Below, one piece after another: positions 1-7,168 of a stretch of DNA of 8,814 nt. The stretch's first letter is position 1; each line of letters starts with the position of its first letter. The notes under the pieces were generated by a model. The model saw only the letters and a list, made by a program, of their open reading frames with translations. It was not told the DNA's origin and searched no databases. The position numbers and the translations under genes were made by a program. The DNA comes from Lysobacteraceae bacterium (GTDB lineage: Bacteria > Pseudomonadota > Gammaproteobacteria > Xanthomonadales > Xanthomonadaceae). Location of the stretch: positions 4,722-13,535 of the forward strand of contig DMID01000186.1 in assembly GCA_003449195.1 (NCBI GenBank), read 5' to 3'.

Positions 1-631
1 CCCTGGCGACATAACGGTCGGGATGGGCCTGGGCAAGCCGCTGTGCCAGCGATTGGCTGAAGGTTTTCACCGTCTGCCAGTCGGGGCCGGGGGCGACGGG
101 CAGCACCACGTGCATGCCCTTGCCGCCGGTGAGGCGGACGAAACTGCGCAGCCCGCGGCGTGCCAGCAAGGCGCGGATGTCCCGCGCGGCTTCGATCACC
201 CGTGCCCATGCGACGCCTTCGCCGGGGTCGAGGTCGAACACTGCGCGGTCCGGCCGCTCGGGCATGTGCGCGCTGCTGCCCCAGACGTGCAGTTCCAGCA
301 CGCCGAGGCGGACCAGCTCGAGCAGGCCGCGGGCATCGTCCACGTACATGCAGTTGGTACGCCGGCCGTCCTTCGATGCCAGTGCGAAGCGGCGTACGGC
401 TGCATCCCAGCCGGGCTCGGGATGGCGCTGGAAGAAACATCCGCCGGCCAATCCGTCAGGACAGCGCAGCAGCGACAGCGGCCGTCCCGCGATGCCCGCG
501 AGCAGCCGCGGCGCCACGCGGCGGTAGTAGCCGGCCACGTCGGCGCGGGTGAATCCGACATCGGGGAAAACGATGCGCGCCGGTTCGGCGATCACGATGT
601 TCTCCGCATCCTGCGCAGCGGCAGCAGACAT
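1..631 (-). CDS. ligD: LigD-type NHEJ polymerase/primase domain protein, 5' part (runs off the left edge)
   Basis: LigD POL domains are archaeo-eukaryotic-primase-type polymerases that fill gaps and add nucleotides at double-strand breaks during Ku-dependent end joining. The 210 residues visible begin the domain almost at once. Family marks seen are PLSLLRCPDG (51-60), the FFQRH segment (66-70), ELHVWGS (113-119), the metal-binding pair D133/D135 in FDLDPGEG, and TGGKGMHVV (168-176). The third catalytic aspartate would lie beyond the edge. The ATG at 631 is chosen because AGGAGA sits 7 nt upstream. The frame stays open to a stop at 710-712, but that stretch has no earlier ATG and resembles nothing I know. 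The gene is divergent from the polyamine operon. In the Pseudomonas-type LigD that I know, POL is C-terminal after nuclease and ligase domains, so this is either a free-standing POL protein or a POL-first LigD. Family assignment is firm; full architecture cannot be seen. Confidence 0.9.
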   Translation of the reverse strand, partial: MSAAAAQDAENIVIAEPARIVFPDVGFTRADVAGYYRRVAPRLLAGIAGRPLSLLRCPDGLAGGCFFQRHPEPGWDAAVRRFALASKDGRRTNCMYVDDARGLLELVRLGVLELHVWGSSAHMPERPDRAVFDLDPGEGVAWARVIEAARDIRALLARRGLRSFVRLTGGKGMHVVLPVAPGPDWQTVKTFSQSLAQRLAQAHPDRYVAR

Positions 632-686
632 GGCAAGGTCTCCTGGACGAGCCGTCGACAGCGTAGCGGGGCGTGGACTGGTCGGC

Positions 687-704
687 GTGTCATCCGTGTC
701 ATCC
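687..704. repeat. Perfect tandem 9-bp repeat in the divergent intergenic region
   Basis: GTGTCATCC occurs twice head to tail without a spacer. It lies 56-73 bp upstream of the leftward polymerase start and about 120 bp upstream of puuD. On the minus strand each copy reads GGATGACAC. The position would suit a regulator site for the leftward gene, but I do not recognise the motif and 9 bp twice could be chance slippage. Confidence 0.45.
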
Positions 705-751
705 CGCCTTCACGGTGGCCGGCCACGATGCTGCCGTTTACCGTTAATTCG

Positions 752-780
752 TTGTAAAACCGGGGCGCCGCGACTAACGT
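752..780 (+). promoter_or_regulatory. Candidate sigma-70 promoter of the polyamine operon
   Basis: A TTGTAA hexamer (752-757, 4 of 6 matches to TTGACA) lies 17 bp before TAACGT (775-780, 3 of 6 matches to TATAAT). It sits in the most AT-rich patch of the intergenic region (about 736-761). Transcription would start near 787, giving a leader of about 37 nt before the puuD ATG at 824. The 10-box match is weak. The patch also has an imperfect dyad, GTTTAC (736-741) against GTAAAAC (754-760), overlapping the 35-box, which could be an operator. Inferred from sequence alone. Confidence 0.35.
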
Positions 781-823
781 GGCGGCTTGTTCTACACAGG
801 TTCCACAGGGACGTCCTCCCGCA

Positions 824-1597
824 ATGCCGCATTCGCCGCTGGTCGGTCTGCCGACCGATCGCAAATTCTTCGAAAACCATCCTTTCCTGGCCGTCGGCGA
901 GGAGTATGGCCGTGCCGTCGTGGACGCCGCGGCCTGCACGCCGATGCTGCTGCCCACCCTGCATCCACCGGTGCCGGTGGACGACTGGCTGGTCCATCTG
1001 GACGGCCTGCTGCTGACCGGTTCGGCCAGCAACATCGAGCCGCACCATTACAGCGACGAGCCCAGCTGGCCCGGCAACGAACACGACCCGGCCCGCGACC
1101 AGACCACGCTGGCGCTGGTGCCGCGCGCGCTGGAGCTCGGCCTGCCGGTGCTGGCAATCTGCCGCGGTTTCCAGGAGGTCAACGTGGCCTTGGGCGGCAC
1201 CCTGCACCAGAAGGTGCACGAGGTGCCCGGCATGCTCGATCATCGCGAGGACGAAAGCCTGCCGATCGACGAGCAGTACGGCCCGGCCCATCCGATCGCG
1301 TTGGCCGAAGGCGGCTGGCTGGCCGGCATTGCCGCCGCGGCCACCGGCGATGCTTCCCGTGCGGTGGTCAACTCCCTGCACGGTCAAGGCGTGGACCAGC
1401 TGGCGCCGAGCCTGATCGTCGAGGCCACCGCGCCGGACGGGCTGGTCGAGGCGTTCCGCCACGAGGGCGAGGGCTTCCTGCTGGCGCTACAGTGGCATCC
1501 GGAGTGGCATGTCATGTCCAATCCCTTCTATCTGGGCATTTTCCAGGCCTTCGGCGAGGCATGTCGCCGCCGTGCAGAACGCAAAAGGACGCGTTGA
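824..1597 (+). CDS. puuD: Gamma-glutamyl-gamma-aminobutyrate hydrolase, PuuD-like (class I glutamine amidotransferase fold)
   Basis: PuuD cleaves gamma-glutamyl-GABA to glutamate and GABA in the cytoplasm, the hydrolytic step of the gamma-glutamylated putrescine route. The 257-residue protein is one peptidase C26 domain, close to the roughly 254 residues of E. coli PuuD. The nucleophile elbow reads LAICRGFQEVN with Cys113. The catalytic His and Glu are H225 and E227 in QWHPEW. The family segments GLPTDRK near the N-terminus and LLLTGSASNIEPHHY (62-76) are present. I chose the ATG at 824 over the in-frame GTG at 779 because it gives the family length, AGGGA lies 12 nt upstream (807-811), and 779 falls inside the predicted 10-box. 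It is the first gene of the run and ends 3 nt before the next start, so it is probably co-translated with the synthetase. The true substrate may be a related gamma-glutamyl amine; specificity is taken from context. Confidence 0.88.
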   Translation: MPHSPLVGLPTDRKFFENHPFLAVGEEYGRAVVDAAACTPMLLPTLHPPVPVDDWLVHLDGLLLTGSASNIEPHHYSDEPSWPGNEHDPARDQTTLALVPRALELGLPVLAICRGFQEVNVALGGTLHQKVHEVPGMLDHREDESLPIDEQYGPAHPIALAEGGWLAGIAAAATGDASRAVVNSLHGQGVDQLAPSLIVEATAPDGLVEAFRHEGEGFLLALQWHPEWHVMSNPFYLGIFQAFGEACRRRAERKRTR

Positions 1598-1600
1598 ACC

Positions 1601-2992
1601 ATGAGCCATCCGCGCAAACGCAAGGTATCCCCGGTACAGGCTCCGCAGGAGGACAGCTCCCTGCTGCGCTGGCTGAAGGACCGGCAGATCACCGAGGTGG
1701 AGTGCCTGGTGCCGGATTTCACCGGCAACGCACGCGGCAAGATCATCCCGGCCGACAAGTTCCGCCACGACTACGGCATGCGTCTGCCCGAGGGCATCTT
1801 CACCACCACGGTCACCGGCGATTTCCCCGACGATTACGACGATCTGGTGACGCCGGCCGATTCGGACATGCTGCTGCGCCCGGACCCGGATGCCGTGTGC
1901 ATGGTGCCCTGGGCCACCGACCCGACCGCGCAGGTGATCCACGACTGCTACACCAAGTCCGGCCAGCTGCACGATCTGGCCCCGCGCAACGTGCTGCGGC
2001 GGGTGCTGGCCGCGTATGCCGAGATCGGCCTGAAGCCGATCGTCGCGCCGGAGGTGGAGTTCTTCCTCGTGCAGAAGAACACCGACCCGGATTTCCCGCT
2101 GCAACCGCCGGCCGGGCGCAACGGCCGCCCGGAAACCGCGCGGCAGTCGTACTCGATCGACGCGGTCAACGAGTTCGACCCCATCCTCGACCTGATGTAC
2201 GACTACTGCGAGGCGATGGAGCTGGACGTGGACACGCTGATCCACGAGTCCGGCGCGGCGCAGCTGGAGGTCAACTTCCTGCATTCGGATGCGATGTCGC
2301 TGGCCGACCAGGTGTTCCTGTTCAAGCGCGCGATGCGCGAGGCGGCATTGCGCCATGACGTCTATGCCACCTTCCTGGCCAAGCCGATGGAGAACGAGCC
2401 GGGCAGCGCGATGCACGTGCACCAGAGCCTGATCGACGTGAAGACCGGCCGCAACGTGTTTGCCGGCAAGAGCGCGGGCACCCAGAGCGCGATGTTCGGC
2501 CACTATCTGGCCGGCCTGCAGAAATACGTGCCGATGGTGATGGCGTTCTTTGCCCCGAACGTGAACTCCTATCGCCGGCTGATGTTCGGCGAGGTCTCGC
2601 CCAGCAACGTGGAGTGGGGGTACGACAACCGCACCTGCGGCCTGCGCGTGCCGATGGACACGCCGGAAAACACCCGCATCGAAAGCCGCTTCGCCGGCTC
2701 GGACGCCAACCCTTACCTCGCGCTGGCGGCCACGCTGGCCTGCGGCCTGCTCGGCATCCGCGAAAAGCTCAAGCCGACCAAGCCGGTCAGCCACAGCGCC
2801 AAGCAGGACGGGTACGTGCTGCCCAGCTCGATGCGCGAATCGCTGCTGGCGCTGGAAGCCTGCCAGCCGATCCAGCAGCTGCTCGGCGAGCATTTCGTGC
2901 GCGCCTACGTGTCGGTCAAGCGCAAGGAGTACGAAACCTTCTTCCGCGTGATCAGCTCGTGGGAGCGCGAGTTCCTGCTGCTGACGGTCTGA
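1601..2992 (+). CDS. puuA: Gamma-glutamylputrescine (polyamine) synthetase, PuuA-like, glutamine-synthetase family
   Basis: PuuA ligates glutamate to putrescine using ATP and so commits the amine to catabolism. The 463-residue protein has the glutamine-synthetase two-domain layout: an N-terminal beta-grasp part with PDFTGNARGK (38-47), then a C-terminal catalytic domain. Metal and substrate ligands visible are E151 and E153 in EVEFF, E223 in QLEVNF, H272 in GSAMHVHQS (268-276), R349 in RTCGLRVP, and E361/R363 in RIESRF. The tyrosine adenylylation loop of true GlnA is not evident, and length and motif wording fit the PuuA/Spu/Pau group. The start follows the puuD stop by 3 nt, with AAGGA 11 nt upstream inside puuD. 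The first 18 residues are basic and look disordered. Putrescine is the likely substrate given the adjacent PotFGHI-type importer, but longer polyamines or other monoamines are possible since this subfamily varies in specificity. Confidence 0.88.
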   Translation: MSHPRKRKVSPVQAPQEDSSLLRWLKDRQITEVECLVPDFTGNARGKIIPADKFRHDYGMRLPEGIFTTTVTGDFPDDYDDLVTPADSDMLLRPDPDAVCMVPWATDPTAQVIHDCYTKSGQLHDLAPRNVLRRVLAAYAEIGLKPIVAPEVEFFLVQKNTDPDFPLQPPAGRNGRPETARQSYSIDAVNEFDPILDLMYDYCEAMELDVDTLIHESGAAQLEVNFLHSDAMSLADQVFLFKRAMREAALRHDVYATFLAKPMENEPGSAMHVHQSLIDVKTGRNVFAGKSAGTQSAMFGHYLAGLQKYVPMVMAFFAPNVNSYRRLMFGEVSPSNVEWGYDNRTCGLRVPMDTPENTRIESRFAGSDANPYLALAATLACGLLGIREKLKPTKPVSHSAKQDGYVLPSSMRESLLALEACQPIQQLLGEHFVRAYVSVKRKEYETFFRVISSWEREFLLLTV

Positions 2993-3015
2993 CCGGGGAC
3001 CGCACCGTTCCGCCC

Positions 3016-3032
3016 GCCGCGTCCGGCGCGGC
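3016..3032 (+). other. Small GC-rich stem-loop between puuA and potF
   Basis: GCCGCG (3016-3021) and CGCGGC (3027-3032) form a perfect 6-bp stem around TCCGG in the 80-nt gap. There is no T-run after it, so it is not an intrinsic terminator. It could affect mRNA stability or processing at the boundary between the enzyme genes and the transporter genes, or be chance in GC-rich DNA. The rest of the gap shows only the potF ribosome binding site. Confidence 0.3.
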
Positions 3033-3072
3033 TTCCACTTGCCACCGCCACATCCGAAGGGATACCTGACTG

Positions 3073-4194
3073 ATGAAACCCAGCATCCTCGCCGCCGCCC
3101 TTGCGACCTGCCTGCTCGCGGCCTGTGGCGGCAAACCGGCCGATAGCGCCAAGGCTTCCGGTCAGGAAGACAAGGTGCTCAACGTCTACAACTACTCGGA
3201 CTACATCGCCGAGGACACCGTGCCGGCCTTCGAGAAGGCCACCGGCATCAAGGTGACCTACGACGTGTTCGACAGCGACGAGATGGTGGAAACCAAGCTG
3301 CTGGCCGGTTCCAGCGGCTACGACGTGGTGGTGCCGACGCTGAACTTCTTCGGCCGCCAGATCCAGGCCGGCGTGTTCCTCAAGCTGGACAAGTCGAAGA
3401 TCCCCAATCTGGCCAACCTCGACCCGGCGGTGATGGCGCGCATCGCCACCCAGGACCCGGGCAATGCCTACGGCGTGCCGTACATGGTGGGCACCACCGG
3501 CATCGGCTACAACGTGGACAAGCTCAAGGCCGCCTTCGGCAGCACCGACATTGCCAACAGCTGGGATCTGGTGTTCAAGCCGGAGAACCTCGCCAAGCTG
3601 AAGGATTGCGGCGTGACCTTCCTGGACACGCCATCTGACCTGTTCCCGATCGCGCTGAACTACCTGCACCTGGACCCGCACAGCACCAGCCCGGCCGATC
3701 TGCAGAAGGCGGCCGACCTGATCAAGCAGGTGCGCCCGTACATCCAGCAGTTCCACTCCTCGCAGTACGTGACTTCGCTGGCCAACGGCAACACCTGCCT
3801 GGCGGTGGGCTGGTCGGGCGACATCATCCAGGCGCGCGACCGTGCCGAGGAGGCCAAGAACGGCGTGCACGTGGCCTATTCGATCCCGAAGGAAGGCGCG
3901 CCGGAGTGGTACGACATGCTGGCGATCCCGAAGGACGCCAAGCATCCGGAAAACGCCTACAAATTCATCAACTACCTGTTGACGCCCGAAGTCGAGGCGG
4001 CCAACACCAACTACATCCACTACGCCAACCCGGTGCCGAAGGCCACGCCGCTGGTGGAGGCGGCCATTCGCAACGACCCGACCATTTACCCGCCGGCCGA
4101 CGTTGCCGCGAGGATGTTCACCTACGCGATCAATCCGCCCGAGGTGGACAAGCTCTACACGCGGCTGTGGACCGAGATCAAGACCGGCCGCTGA
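3073..4194 (+). CDS. potF: Polyamine ABC transporter substrate-binding lipoprotein, PotF/SpuD-like
   Basis: This is the periplasmic receptor that delivers putrescine or a related polyamine to the PotGHI importer. The 373-residue protein opens with a lipoprotein signal: a hydrophobic stretch, then LLAACGG with the lipobox cysteine at C18. Mature-part segments match PotF throughout: VYNYSDYIAEDTVPAFEK, TYDVFDSDEMVETKLLAG, DKSKIPN, GIGYNVDK, FHSSQY, WSGD, PKEGAPEWYD and IYPPADV. By eye alignment to E. coli PotF, pocket residues S42, D43, Y44, S229, W247, D250, D281 and Y317 are kept. The aromatic E. coli W37 is Y41 here, S85 is T89, E185 is D189 and F276 is W279. The E. coli numbering is recalled, not computed. 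The start has AAGGGA 10 nt upstream (3057-3062). E. coli PotF is a soluble periplasmic protein, so lipid anchoring is a difference. Exact ligand is uncertain: putrescine, cadaverine, agmatine or spermidine. Confidence 0.93.
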   Translation: MKPSILAAALATCLLAACGGKPADSAKASGQEDKVLNVYNYSDYIAEDTVPAFEKATGIKVTYDVFDSDEMVETKLLAGSSGYDVVVPTLNFFGRQIQAGVFLKLDKSKIPNLANLDPAVMARIATQDPGNAYGVPYMVGTTGIGYNVDKLKAAFGSTDIANSWDLVFKPENLAKLKDCGVTFLDTPSDLFPIALNYLHLDPHSTSPADLQKAADLIKQVRPYIQQFHSSQYVTSLANGNTCLAVGWSGDIIQARDRAEEAKNGVHVAYSIPKEGAPEWYDMLAIPKDAKHPENAYKFINYLLTPEVEAANTNYIHYANPVPKATPLVEAAIRNDPTIYPPADVAARMFTYAINPPEVDKLYTRLWTEIKTGR

Positions 4195-4223
4195 GGCGGC
4201 GGCCAACGACGTGAACGACCACA

Positions 4224-4262
4224 GGGGAGGGCGCATCGACGTTCTCCCCGCTTTTACGGGGA
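4224..4262 (+). promoter_or_regulatory. Two mutually exclusive hairpins at the potF-potG junction, one hiding the potG ribosome binding site
   Basis: TCCCCG (4245-4250) pairs with CGGGGA (4257-4262) around CTTTTA. The right arm contains GGGGA, the best ribosome binding site for potG (10 nt before ATG 4273). Alternatively 4224-4232 pairs with 4241-4249 (9 bp including two G-U pairs, 8-nt loop). That stem uses the same CTCCCC and would leave the ribosome binding site free. Pairing is read directly from the sequence. A switching or attenuating role, for example lowering ATPase synthesis relative to the abundant binding protein, is inference. The whole gap is 78 nt (4195-4272). Confidence 0.4.
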
Positions 4263-4272
4263 TGCAGTGCGC

Positions 4273-5412
4273 ATGAGCGTGGACACGGCCGTCAGGCCCG
4301 CGGCGACGCCGCACGAGACCGCTGGCGATGGCTACGTGCGCATCGTCGACGTGCGCAAGGAGTTCGAGGGCTTCGTCGCGGTGGACGACGTCAGCCTGGA
4401 CATCCGCAAGGGCGAGATCTTCGCCCTGCTGGGCGGCTCGGGCAGCGGCAAGTCCACGCTGCTGCGCTGTCTGGCCGGCTTCGAGCAGCCCACCCGCGGC
4501 AGCATCTGGCTCGACGGCCAGCGGCTGGACGAACTGCCGCCCTACGAGCGGCCGATCAACATGATGTTCCAGTCCTATGCGCTGTTCCCGCACATGACGG
4601 TGGAGCAGAACATCGCCTTCGGCCTCAAGCAGGACGGCCTGCCGAAGGAGGCCATCCGCACGCGCGTGGCCGAAATGCTGGAGATGGTGCAGTTGGGCAA
4701 GCTGGCCGGGCGCAAGCCGCACCAGCTCTCCGGCGGCCAGCAGCAGCGCGTGGCGCTGGCGCGCTCGCTGGCCAAGGGGCCCAAGCTGCTGCTGCTGGAC
4801 GAGCCGATGGGCGCGCTGGACAAGAAGCTGCGCTCGAAGATGCAGCTGGAGCTGGTCAACATCATCGAAACCACCGGCGTGACCTGCGTGATGGTGACCC
4901 ACGATCAGGAAGAAGCGATGACGATGGCCACCCGCATTGCGCTGATGGATCAGGGCTGGATCCGCCAGGTCGGCACGCCGGACGAGATCTACGAATCCCC
5001 GGCCAATCGCTTTGCCGCCGAGTTCATCGGTTCGATCAACCTGATCGAGGGCCGCATCGGCGAGGACAAGGCCGATTACGTCACCGTGCTCAGCCCGGCG
5101 CTGCCGGTGCCGGTGTACGTCGGGCACGGCATCACCGGCGTGGAAGGGCAGGAAGTGGCCTTCGGCGTGCGCCCGGAAAAGGTGTGGATTACCAAGGACG
5201 AGCCGGACCAGCCATACAACAAGGCGCGCGGCAGCATCGAGGACATTGCCTATTTCGGCAGCCACTCGATCTTCCACGTGCGCCTGCCCAGCGGCATCAA
5301 GGTGTTGTCCAACTTCGCCAACCAGCAGCGCTGGGCCAGCGAGGGCCTGACCTGGGGCGACGAGGTGTGGGTGTCCTGGGACGACAACGACGGCGTGGTG
5401 CTGACTTCATGA
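4273..5412 (+). CDS. potG: Polyamine ABC transporter ATP-binding protein, PotG-like
   Basis: This is the cytoplasmic ATPase of the polyamine importer; two copies should drive PotH-PotI. The 379-residue protein has Walker A GGSGSGKST (54-62), Q-loop Q100 in MMFQSYALFPHMT, the ABC signature LSGGQQQRVALARS (152-165), Walker B LLLLDEP (172-178), the D-loop ALD (181-183) and the switch His H210 in MVTHDQEEAM. A C-terminal MOI/TOBE-type regulatory region follows from about 255 to 379, including VAFGVRPEKV. Length is near the roughly 377 residues of E. coli PotG. I chose the ATG at 4273 over the GTG at 4267 because GGGGA (4258-4262) is 10 nt from the ATG but only 4 nt from the GTG. The stop overlaps the potH start as ATGA, so the two are translationally coupled. 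MalK-type sugar ATPases share the fold, but neighbours and wording point to polyamines. Confidence 0.94.
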   Translation: MSVDTAVRPAATPHETAGDGYVRIVDVRKEFEGFVAVDDVSLDIRKGEIFALLGGSGSGKSTLLRCLAGFEQPTRGSIWLDGQRLDELPPYERPINMMFQSYALFPHMTVEQNIAFGLKQDGLPKEAIRTRVAEMLEMVQLGKLAGRKPHQLSGGQQQRVALARSLAKGPKLLLLDEPMGALDKKLRSKMQLELVNIIETTGVTCVMVTHDQEEAMTMATRIALMDQGWIRQVGTPDEIYESPANRFAAEFIGSINLIEGRIGEDKADYVTVLSPALPVPVYVGHGITGVEGQEVAFGVRPEKVWITKDEPDQPYNKARGSIEDIAYFGSHSIFHVRLPSGIKVLSNFANQQRWASEGLTWGDEVWVSWDDNDGVVLTS

Positions 5413-6326
5413 GCGCGCTGCGTGCCGCCCTGAAGCGCTGCGTGCCGGGGCCGCGCTGGGGCGTGATCCTGCCGCCCTACCTGTGGTTGGGGCTGTTCTT
5501 CGCGGTGCCGTTCCTGATCGTGCTGAAGATCTCCTTCAGCCGGCTGGCCATCGCGATGCCGCCGTACACGCCGGTCCTGGACTACGTGGACGAGGCGCTG
5601 ACCCTGCATCTGAACCTGGGCAACTACGTCGCCCTGGTCACCGATTCGCAGTACGTGGCCGCCTATCTGAGTTCGATCAAGATCGCCGCCGTTTCGACCT
5701 TGCTGACCTTGTTGGTCGGCTACCCGATGGCCTACGTGATCTCGCGCCTGCCCGCCGCCACCCGCAACGTGGCGCTGATGCTGGTGGTGCTGCCTTCGTG
5801 GACGTCCTTTCTCGTGCGCGTTTACGCCTGGATCGGCATCCTCGACGGCAACGGTTTGCTCAACCGCGCGCTGATGGCCATCGGCTTGATCCGCGAACCA
5901 CTGCACATCCTGTACACGCCGATGGCAGCCTACATCGGCATCGTCTACTGCTATCTGCCGTTCATGGTGCTGCCGTTGTACGCCACCTTGATCAAGCTCG
6001 ACGACCGCTTGCTGGAGGCGGCCTACGACCTCGGCGCCAAGCCGTGGCGGGCGTTCCTCAACGTGACCCTGCCGCTGTCGCGCAGCGGCATCGTCGCCGG
6101 CTGCATGCTGGTGATGATCCCGGCGGTGGGCGAGTTCGTGATCCCGGAGATGCTCGGCGGCCCGGACACGCTGATGATCGGCCGGGTGATGTGGGGCGAG
6201 TTCTTCAACAACCGCGACTGGCCCACGGCCTCGGCAGTGGCCATCGTGATGCTGCTGCTGTTGCTTGTGCCGATCCTGATCTTCAACCGGGTGCAGCAGC
6301 GCGAGCTGGAAGGACGGTTGTCATGA
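5409..6326 (+). CDS. potH: Polyamine ABC transporter permease, PotH-like
   Basis: This is one of the two inner-membrane subunits that form the translocation path. The 305-residue protein has about six membrane segments, near residues 18-41, 86-110, 120-143, 168-193, 228-250 and 275-294. The cytoplasmic EAA loop that docks on the ATPase reads EAAYDLGAKPWRAFLNVTLP (203-222). Stretches such as LPSWTSFLVRVYAW, IPAVGEFVIPEMLGGPD and EFFNNRDWPTASAVAIVML are nearly those of E. coli PotH. The ATG at 5409 overlaps the potG stop by 4 nt and has no clear ribosome binding site of its own, so reinitiation after PotG is expected. The frame is open further upstream inside potG, but the ATGA overlap and family length (E. 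coli about 317) support this start. The stop overlaps the potI start in the same way. Confidence 0.94.
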   Translation: MSALRAALKRCVPGPRWGVILPPYLWLGLFFAVPFLIVLKISFSRLAIAMPPYTPVLDYVDEALTLHLNLGNYVALVTDSQYVAAYLSSIKIAAVSTLLTLLVGYPMAYVISRLPAATRNVALMLVVLPSWTSFLVRVYAWIGILDGNGLLNRALMAIGLIREPLHILYTPMAAYIGIVYCYLPFMVLPLYATLIKLDDRLLEAAYDLGAKPWRAFLNVTLPLSRSGIVAGCMLVMIPAVGEFVIPEMLGGPDTLMIGRVMWGEFFNNRDWPTASAVAIVMLLLLLVPILIFNRVQQRELEGRLS

Positions 6327-7168
6327 CTCCCTCGCGCACTTCCCGGTGGCTGGGACGCGGCGTGCTCGGCGCCGGCTTCGTGTTCCTGTACCTGCCGATC
6401 GTGCTGCTGGTGGCGTATTCGTTCAACGCCTCCAGGCTGGCCACGGTGTGGGCGGGCTTCTCCACCCAGTGGTACGGCGCGCTGCTGGAAGACCGGCAGA
6501 TGATCGATGCCGCGCTGGTCAGCTTGGAGGTGGCGTTCTGGAGCGCCAGCGCTTCGGTGGTGCTGGGCACGATGGCCGCGCTGGTGATGACCCGCTTCCG
6601 CGATTTCCGCGGCAGGACCGCGTTCAACGCGCTGATCACCGCGCCGCTGGTGATGCCCGAGGTGATCATCGGCCTGTCGATCCTGTTGTTGCTGGTGTCG
6701 ATGGGCGGGCTGCTGGGCATCACGCCCAAGGGCATCGTGTCGATCTGGATCGCCCACGTCACTTTCACCGTGTCCTTCGTCACCGTGGTGGTGGCCTCGC
6801 GCCTGCGCGAGCTGGACCGCTCGCTGGAAGAGGCGGCGATGGACCTGGGCGCCAACCGGCTCAAGGTGTTCTTCCTCATCACCTTGCCGATCATCGCGCC
6901 GGCGCTGGTGTCCGGCTGGCTGCTGGCCTTCACCCTGTCGCTGGACGACGTGGTGATTGCCAGTTTCGTCGCCGGGCCGGATTCGACCACGTTGCCGATG
7001 GTGGTGTTCTCCTCCGTGCGGCGCGGGTTGAGCCCCAAGATCAACGCGCTGGCCACGCTGCTGGTGCTGGCCGTCTCGCTGGCCGCGCTGATCGGCTGGT
7101 ACCTGATGTACCGCGAGGAAAAGCGCCGCAAGCACGACATGCAGCTGGCCGCGCAGGAAAACGGCTGA
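6323..7168 (+). CDS. potI: Polyamine ABC transporter permease, PotI-like
   Basis: This is the second inner-membrane subunit of the polyamine importer. The 281-residue protein equals E. coli PotI in length and has about six membrane segments, starting with GFVFLYLPIVLLVAYSF (18-34). The EAA loop reads EAAMDLGANRLKVFFLITLP (170-189), followed by SGWLLAFTLSLDDVVIASF and TTLPMVVFSSVRRG, typical of the PotC/PotI branch. The tail after the last membrane segment is charged and cytoplasmic (REEKRRKHD). The ATG at 6323 overlaps the potH stop by 4 nt, and AAGGA (6310-6314) lies 8 nt upstream, so it can be coupled and also start independently. PotC of a PotABCD spermidine system is the nearest alternative; the wording of the last third favours PotI. 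Confidence 0.94.
   Translation: MTPSRTSRWLGRGVLGAGFVFLYLPIVLLVAYSFNASRLATVWAGFSTQWYGALLEDRQMIDAALVSLEVAFWSASASVVLGTMAALVMTRFRDFRGRTAFNALITAPLVMPEVIIGLSILLLLVSMGGLLGITPKGIVSIWIAHVTFTVSFVTVVVASRLRELDRSLEEAAMDLGANRLKVFFLITLPIIAPALVSGWLLAFTLSLDDVVIASFVAGPDSTTLPMVVFSSVRRGLSPKINALATLLVLAVSLAALIGWYLMYREEKRRKHDMQLAAQENG

Noticed and set aside
23..757. Long rightward open frame at the left end
   Set aside because: It is the complement of the LigD polymerase gene, whose minus-strand protein shows clear family motifs and a good ribosome binding site; the rightward translation is low-complexity and matches nothing known to me.
779..823. GTG at 779 as an upstream start of puuD
   Set aside because: It would add 15 residues not expected in the family, and it overlaps the predicted 10-box; the ATG at 824 fits family length.
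1487..2893. 468-codon minus-strand open frame opposite puuA
   Set aside because: Same antisense composition artefact, without motifs or a ribosome binding site context that would support it.
4262..4276. Four-codon reading frame (Met-Gln-Cys-Ala) whose stop overlaps the potG start as ATGA
   Set aside because: Attractive as a leader peptide, but it has no ribosome binding site at a workable distance and is short enough to be chance.
2905..5277. 790-codon open frame on the minus strand opposite puuA, potF and potG
   Set aside because: It is opposite well-supported genes; its translation is rich in His, Arg, Val and Gly as expected from the antisense of GC-ending codons, and it has no recognisable domain.
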